Assembly: GCA_031289625.1 (NCBI GenBank)
Contig: JAITPB010000152.1
Location: forward strand, 1 to 7,633
Length of the DNA: 7,633 nt
Direction of reading: 5' to 3'
From: Clostridiales bacterium
Lineage (GTDB): Bacteria > Bacillota > Clostridia > Lachnospirales > WQUN01
The position numbers and the translations under genes are program-made. Positions within the stretch are counted from its first letter, which is position 1. Every line of letters begins with the position of its first letter. The notes under the pieces were generated by a model. It ran no database searches and was not told the DNA's origin. It was given only the letters and a program-made list of their open reading frames with translations. Positions 4,593-7,633 of the stretch are shown piece after piece.

Positions 4593-5363
4593 TCAAAATT
4601 CCACTATTTTTGAAAACGCAATGTGGTTCCCGCCAGCGCGGCTGCGCAGAATTTCCGCGTCCACGCCATAGACGTCTCGGATAAGCGCGCGCGTCAGTAC
4701 GTCTCCCGCCGCGCCAGACGCCGCCATCTCGCCGTCACGCAGTACATACAGCCTGTCGCAGTATGCCGCCGCGAGGTTGAGATCATGTATGGCGGCAATC
4801 ACCGTCACGCCAAGCGATTTTACTATCTCCATGAGGCGCAGTTGGTGGTGAATATCCAGATGATTCGTCGGCTCGTCCAGCAGCAGGCATGGCGTTTGCT
4901 GTGTCAAAGCCTGTGCGAGCAGAACGCGCTGGCGCTCCCCGCCGGAGAGCGTCGAAAACGTGCGTTCTTCCAATCCGGCAAGCCCCACGGTTTCCATGGC
5001 GGCGCGCGCGATTTCGTAGTCCCGCGCGCCGTCGCGCTCCAGTCCGCGCTTGTGCGGGGCGCGCCCCAAAAGCGCCATCTCCAACGCCGTAAAATCAAAC
5101 CCTGCCGGCGCGTGCTGGGCAACGACGGCGACACGTTTGGCCGATTCGCGGTATGTCATGGAGGCGAGCGCCGCGCCGCCGATCGACACCGAGCCGCGTA
5201 CAGGCTGAAGCACGCGGCAGAGACATTTCAAAAGCGTGCTTTTGCCGCTGCCGTTCGGCCCGATTATCCCGACAAACTCTCCGCTCTTCGCTTCCAGCGA
5301 CACGCCGCGCAAAATCTCCGCGCCGCCGATCTGGACGCGCAGCCCCTCCGCTTGAACGCGCAT
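4593..5363 (-). CDS. ABC importer ATPase, FecE/BtuD class (256 aa)
   Basis: This is a cytoplasmic nucleotide-binding subunit that hydrolyses ATP to power uptake of an iron chelate, heme or corrinoid. All catalytic motifs are present: Walker A GPNGSGKST (35-43), Q-loop Gln83, ABC signature LSGGERQRV (139-147), Walker B CLLLDEPT (159-166) with catalytic Glu164, D-loop HLD (168-170) and H-loop His193. Its length is typical of the family. ATG 5363-5361 overlaps the permease stop by one base (TAATG), with a GGGGGAG ribosome binding site inside the permease end, so translation is coupled. An upstream in-frame start at 5498 would read through the permease gene and is rejected. This is the last gene of the three-gene operon, followed by a strong terminator. 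The class is certain; substrate specificity does not reside in this subunit. Confidence 0.95.
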   Translation of the reverse strand: MRVQAEGLRVQIGGAEILRGVSLEAKSGEFVGIIGPNGSGKSTLLKCLCRVLQPVRGSVSIGGAALASMTYRESAKRVAVVAQHAPAGFDFTALEMALLGRAPHKRGLERDGARDYEIARAAMETVGLAGLEERTFSTLSGGERQRVLLAQALTQQTPCLLLDEPTNHLDIHHQLRLMEIVKSLGVTVIAAIHDLNLAAAYCDRLYVLRDGEMAASGAAGDVLTRALIRDVYGVDAEILRSRAGGNHIAFSKIVEF

Positions 5364-6406
5364 TACGCATCTCCCCCAAACCCATACTTCCTGCGCGCCA
5401 TGAGGTAAACGAAGCACGGCGCGCCAATCATCGCGGTCAGGATGCCTATGGGCAGCTCCGCGCCGGGAATGACGACACGGCAGAGCACATCTGCCCACAC
5501 AAGAAAAATCGCGCCGCTGAGGGCGCAGAGCGGGATCAGCCTTCTGTGGTCGCTGCCGGACAGCATACGCATGGCGTGCGGTACGACAAGCCCGACAAAC
5601 CCAATCATCCCGGCCGAAAACACCGCGAAGCCGACCATCAGCGCGCTGATGAGCAGATAAACAATGCGTCGGCGGCGCGCGTCTGTACCCAGCGTGGCGG
5701 CGGCCTCGTCACCCAGCAGCATGAGGTTGAGGCTGCGAAACTGGCTGTAGAAAAACAGTGTGCATAAGGTGACGACAAACAGAATGGCCGCGTTTGTCCG
5801 CCATTGGGCCGCGCCAAGGCTTCCCATCATCCAGTGCAGGACAGCTTGCACGCTGCTGGCGTCTCGCGTCCTGTATACAATAAAATTGGAAAACGCGGAG
5901 CAGACGGCGCTCATCGCCATACCGGCCAGCAGGAGTTTCACCGTGCTTGACCGGCCGCCTATGCTGGCCAGCGCGGCGACGGACAGAGAAACCGCGAACG
6001 CGCCGATAAAGGCCATAACGCCCGCCGCATTCCCGCCAAACGCGCCGCCGATTCCCAGCAGGATGGCCAGCACCGCACCCAGATATGATCCGGATGAGAC
6101 GCCAAGCACATACGGATCCGCCAGCGGGTTGCGCACGACGGCCTGCATAACCAGCCCGCTGACGGACAGCGCCGCGCCCACGCCAGCCGCCAAAATCAGC
6201 CGGGGCAGGCGTATCAGCCACACCACGTCGCTCACAGCGCCCTCTGGTTCGCCCACGCCGCGCAGGCCGAGATGGTACAAAACGACTTTATGTACATCCT
6301 GCGGCGGGATTTTTGTCGAGCCAATTGTCACCGCCAGCAGAATGGACGCGCCCAGCGCGATGACGAGCAGGGGCAGCGCCGCGCGGTATGCGGCTTTCCC
6401 TTTCAT
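5363..6406 (-). CDS. FecCD-family ABC importer permease (347 aa)
   Basis: This is a polytopic membrane protein of the FecCD/BtuC family, which normally has about ten helices per subunit and works as a homodimer when, as here, a single permease gene is present. Family landmarks are RLPR (66-69), RNPLADPYVLGVSSG (92-106), WMMGSLGAAQW (192-202), the ATPase-contact loop GDEAAATLG (232-240) and GFVGLVVPHAMR (269-280), then ELPIGILTAMIGAP near the C-terminus. Length is normal and no frameshift is visible. It starts 6 bases after the stop of the binding-protein gene with little ribosome-binding-site sequence (CGGCTGACGCGTC), so it probably relies on translational coupling. It should move the ligand delivered by the upstream lipoprotein, energised by the downstream ATPase. 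The exact ligand (ferric siderophore, heme or cobalamin) is not decided by sequence. Confidence 0.95.
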   Translation of the reverse strand: MKGKAAYRAALPLLVIALGASILLAVTIGSTKIPPQDVHKVVLYHLGLRGVGEPEGAVSDVVWLIRLPRLILAAGVGAALSVSGLVMQAVVRNPLADPYVLGVSSGSYLGAVLAILLGIGGAFGGNAAGVMAFIGAFAVSLSVAALASIGGRSSTVKLLLAGMAMSAVCSAFSNFIVYRTRDASSVQAVLHWMMGSLGAAQWRTNAAILFVVTLCTLFFYSQFRSLNLMLLGDEAAATLGTDARRRRIVYLLISALMVGFAVFSAGMIGFVGLVVPHAMRMLSGSDHRRLIPLCALSGAIFLVWADVLCRVVIPGAELPIGILTAMIGAPCFVYLMARRKYGFGGDA

Positions 6407-6412
6407 GACGCG

Positions 6413-7507
6413 TCAGCCGAGCAGATCGGGGAATATTCCATTCGCGAGCGTGCGTATTCCGTCGCCTGTCCGCACGGCCGGGGCGTAAATGTCGCCGAGC
6501 ATGATGGGATACACCCTGCTGTTTTGTACGGCGTATAAGCTGGAAAACGCTGGGTCTTCCAGGAGTTTCGCCAGTTCTTCATCCTTTACGGCATCTCCGC
6601 CGCTCTCCGGGCGGGGCATGTACTCGACAAAAATGATGTCCGGGTTTTCCTTGACCAAATCTTCCTTGCCTATGTAGCTTTCTGGGGAAAGCATAACCTC
6701 AACGCCCAGATGATCGGCGATGTCTCCGGCCAGTTCCAGCCCATAGTTGCGTATTCCGCTGTCATAAAAGCCGATGATGGCGATAGAGGGCGTTACCGGC
6801 TCCGCGAGCACCGCCGCTTTTACTGTCTCTACGTCGGCTTTCATTTGATTGACAAGCGCCTCCGCCCGATCCTGAACGTTAAATATTTTCCCGATGTTCA
6901 GAATGTCGGCGTATTCGTTCTCCAGAATACGATCGCCGCCTGGCCGGGTATTTGTATTCATATAAGTGCTGACGCCGCGCTCCATCCAGTAATCCACATC
7001 GCCAAGGTTTTTTTCGGCAAAAATGGAACCCCAGCTGAAAATCATGTCCGGCTCCAGCATGACCACTGTCTCTTTGTCCGGCGCGAATGTGGAATCGTTG
7101 TAGTTCATCCGGGAGAATCCGTCTTTCCAATCCGGCTTCACTTCGTTGTCCAGCCCGTAGGAGGCGGCGACGTGTTCCTCCAGGCCGAGGGCAATCATCG
7201 TTTCAATACAGCCCTGATACACGGCGAGTACACGTTCCGGCGCTTTGTCAAAGGTCAGCGTGATTTCTTCCCCGGCGTAATTGTAGTTTGTGATGGTTAC
7301 GGGGTAGCCCGAAGCTGCGGACGTCTCTTCTGACAGCGCGGGCGCTTCTTCCGATGGCGGCGCCTCTTCCGGCGGCGCGGATGTTGTTTCTGACGGCGAG
7401 GATGCTTCTTCCGGCGGCGCGCTTTCTAATGCCGGGGCGGAAGCGCAGGCCGCCAGAAGCAGGAGCAGGGCAATCGCGAGGATTGCTGGTAAAATTTTGT
7501 GTTTCAT
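6413..7507 (-). CDS. Substrate-binding lipoprotein of FecB/BtuF-type ABC importer (364 aa)
   Basis: A lipoprotein signal (MKHKILPAILAIALLLLLAAC) places the lipidated cysteine at residue 21. Residues 22-68 form a low-complexity Pro/Glu/Ser linker with repeated PPEEA and SEE units. The rest is a two-lobed type III periplasmic-binding-protein domain: APERVLAVYQGCIETMIALG (89-108) is the typical first strand and helix, with Glu102 at the position that commonly salt-bridges the permease; MLEPDMIFSW and ENPDIIFVEY are further typical strands. Its job is to capture the ligand outside the membrane and deliver it to the permease. The start is set by AGGAGG seven bases before ATG 7507-7505; an in-frame start at 7555 lacks a ribosome binding site and would spoil the signal peptide. 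It is the first gene of the operon. Substrate could be a ferric siderophore, heme or corrinoid. Confidence 0.93.
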   Translation of the reverse strand: MKHKILPAILAIALLLLLAACASAPALESAPPEEASSPSETTSAPPEEAPPSEEAPALSEETSAASGYPVTITNYNYAGEEITLTFDKAPERVLAVYQGCIETMIALGLEEHVAASYGLDNEVKPDWKDGFSRMNYNDSTFAPDKETVVMLEPDMIFSWGSIFAEKNLGDVDYWMERGVSTYMNTNTRPGGDRILENEYADILNIGKIFNVQDRAEALVNQMKADVETVKAAVLAEPVTPSIAIIGFYDSGIRNYGLELAGDIADHLGVEVMLSPESYIGKEDLVKENPDIIFVEYMPRPESGGDAVKDEELAKLLEDPAFSSLYAVQNSRVYPIMLGDIYAPAVRTGDGIRTLANGIFPDLLG

Positions 7508-7577
7508 GGTATTTCCTCCTAACAGCCCATTACGGGCGTAGTCGTCACCAGCCAAGCATGAAAATAGGGACTGGTGA
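7508..7577 (-). promoter_or_regulatory. Leader region of the ABC operon with two dyads
   Basis: Upstream of the binding-protein ATG are AGGAGG, then the small hairpin GCCC-GTAAT-GGGC (7537-7525) and, further out, a 7-bp dyad TCACCAG/CTGGTGA (7577-7571/7551-7545) with a 19-base loop. Transcribed leftward, these would lie just ahead of the ribosome binding site. No convincing -35/-10 pair was found (best: ATTAAA-17-TATTTT), no clear 19-bp Fur box, and none of the conserved cobalamin-riboswitch core. Confidence 0.35.
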
Positions 7578-7633
7578 ATCTCGTTTAATAATTACTCCAA
7601 AAGTTAATGATTTAGATGCAGAGAGTAAGGTTG
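7558..7633 (+). CDS. Possible start of a rightward ORF running off the window
   Basis: ATG at 7558 opens 25 codons without a stop to the window edge, reading MKIGTGESRLIITPKVNDLD and continuing. The composition is protein-like and AT-rich, unlike the adjacent ABC operon. No ribosome binding site precedes it, the opposite strand is also open here, and the frame would overlap the probable promoter region of the binding-protein gene. It could be the start of a divergent gene, an internal fragment of a broken gene, or chance. Confidence 0.2.
   Translation, partial: MKIGTGESRLIITPKVNDLDAESKV

Noticed and set aside
5364..5498. Longer N-terminus for the ABC ATPase
   Set aside because: The added 45 residues are the permease C-terminus read in another frame. 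The TAATG overlap with a ribosome binding site is the normal start.
5153..6488. Long rightward frames opposite the permease and ATPase genes
   Set aside because: The GC-rich coding DNA on the minus strand leaves long stop-free antisense frames. The encoded sequences are Arg/Pro/Ala-rich and show no domains.
7508..7555. Longer N-terminus for the substrate-binding lipoprotein
   Set aside because: It would place 16 extra residues before a perfect lipoprotein signal. AGGAGG seven bases before the ATG at 7507 fixes the start.
7508..7633. Cobalamin riboswitch upstream of the importer
   Set aside because: GGTGA-like pieces occur, but in the wrong order and orientation. The conserved GCCACTG and AAGNCNGG-type core elements are missing.

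Overview
The window looks like chromosomal DNA of an endospore-forming Firmicute, probably class Clostridia. The clues are strong AGGAGG-type ribosome binding sites, TTGNNN/TATAAT promoters, a lipobox-bearing binding protein in place of a periplasmic one, and a short protein that resembles the sporulation family YtxC. No species can be named from this sequence. Base composition is mosaic. The right third (about 4590-7507) and the block at 973-1892 are GC-rich. The far left (about 480-900) and the middle (about 1966-4540) are visibly AT-rich.

Left (1-972): a leftward pair made of a 41-residue lysine-rich protein coupled to the start of a family-2-type glycosyltransferase that runs off the window. 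Upstream lies about 300 bases of AT-rich, dyad-rich DNA with a plausible leftward promoter at 771-800. Next (973-1965): two leftward genes, a short YtxC-like protein and a solitary HicB-type antitoxin-like protein. The HicB-like gene has a clear TTGCCA-17-TATAAT promoter. A hairpin at 935-967 closes this unit.

Middle (1966-4540): an AT-rich insert-like segment. A rightward promoter (2025-2054) leads through a roughly 200-base leader containing a long nested inverted repeat into a 449-residue exported protein that I cannot name. It carries a 30-residue tandem repeat behind its signal peptide. A 17-bp perfect hairpin (3693-3732) separates it from a convergent 119-residue protein of unknown function. 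Upstream of that gene lie a candidate 32-codon ORF with a good ribosome binding site and a 27-bp imperfect direct repeat with a 103-bp period.

Right (4538-7633): a complete leftward ABC importer operon of the iron-siderophore/cobalamin/heme (FecBCD/BtuFCD) class. The order is lipoprotein substrate-binding protein, FecCD-type permease, ATPase, then a strong intrinsic terminator. The lipoprotein captures the ligand outside the cell, the permease carries it through the membrane, and the ATPase drives transport. The exact substrate cannot be read from the sequence. No tRNA, rRNA, CRISPR array or complete insertion sequence was seen.
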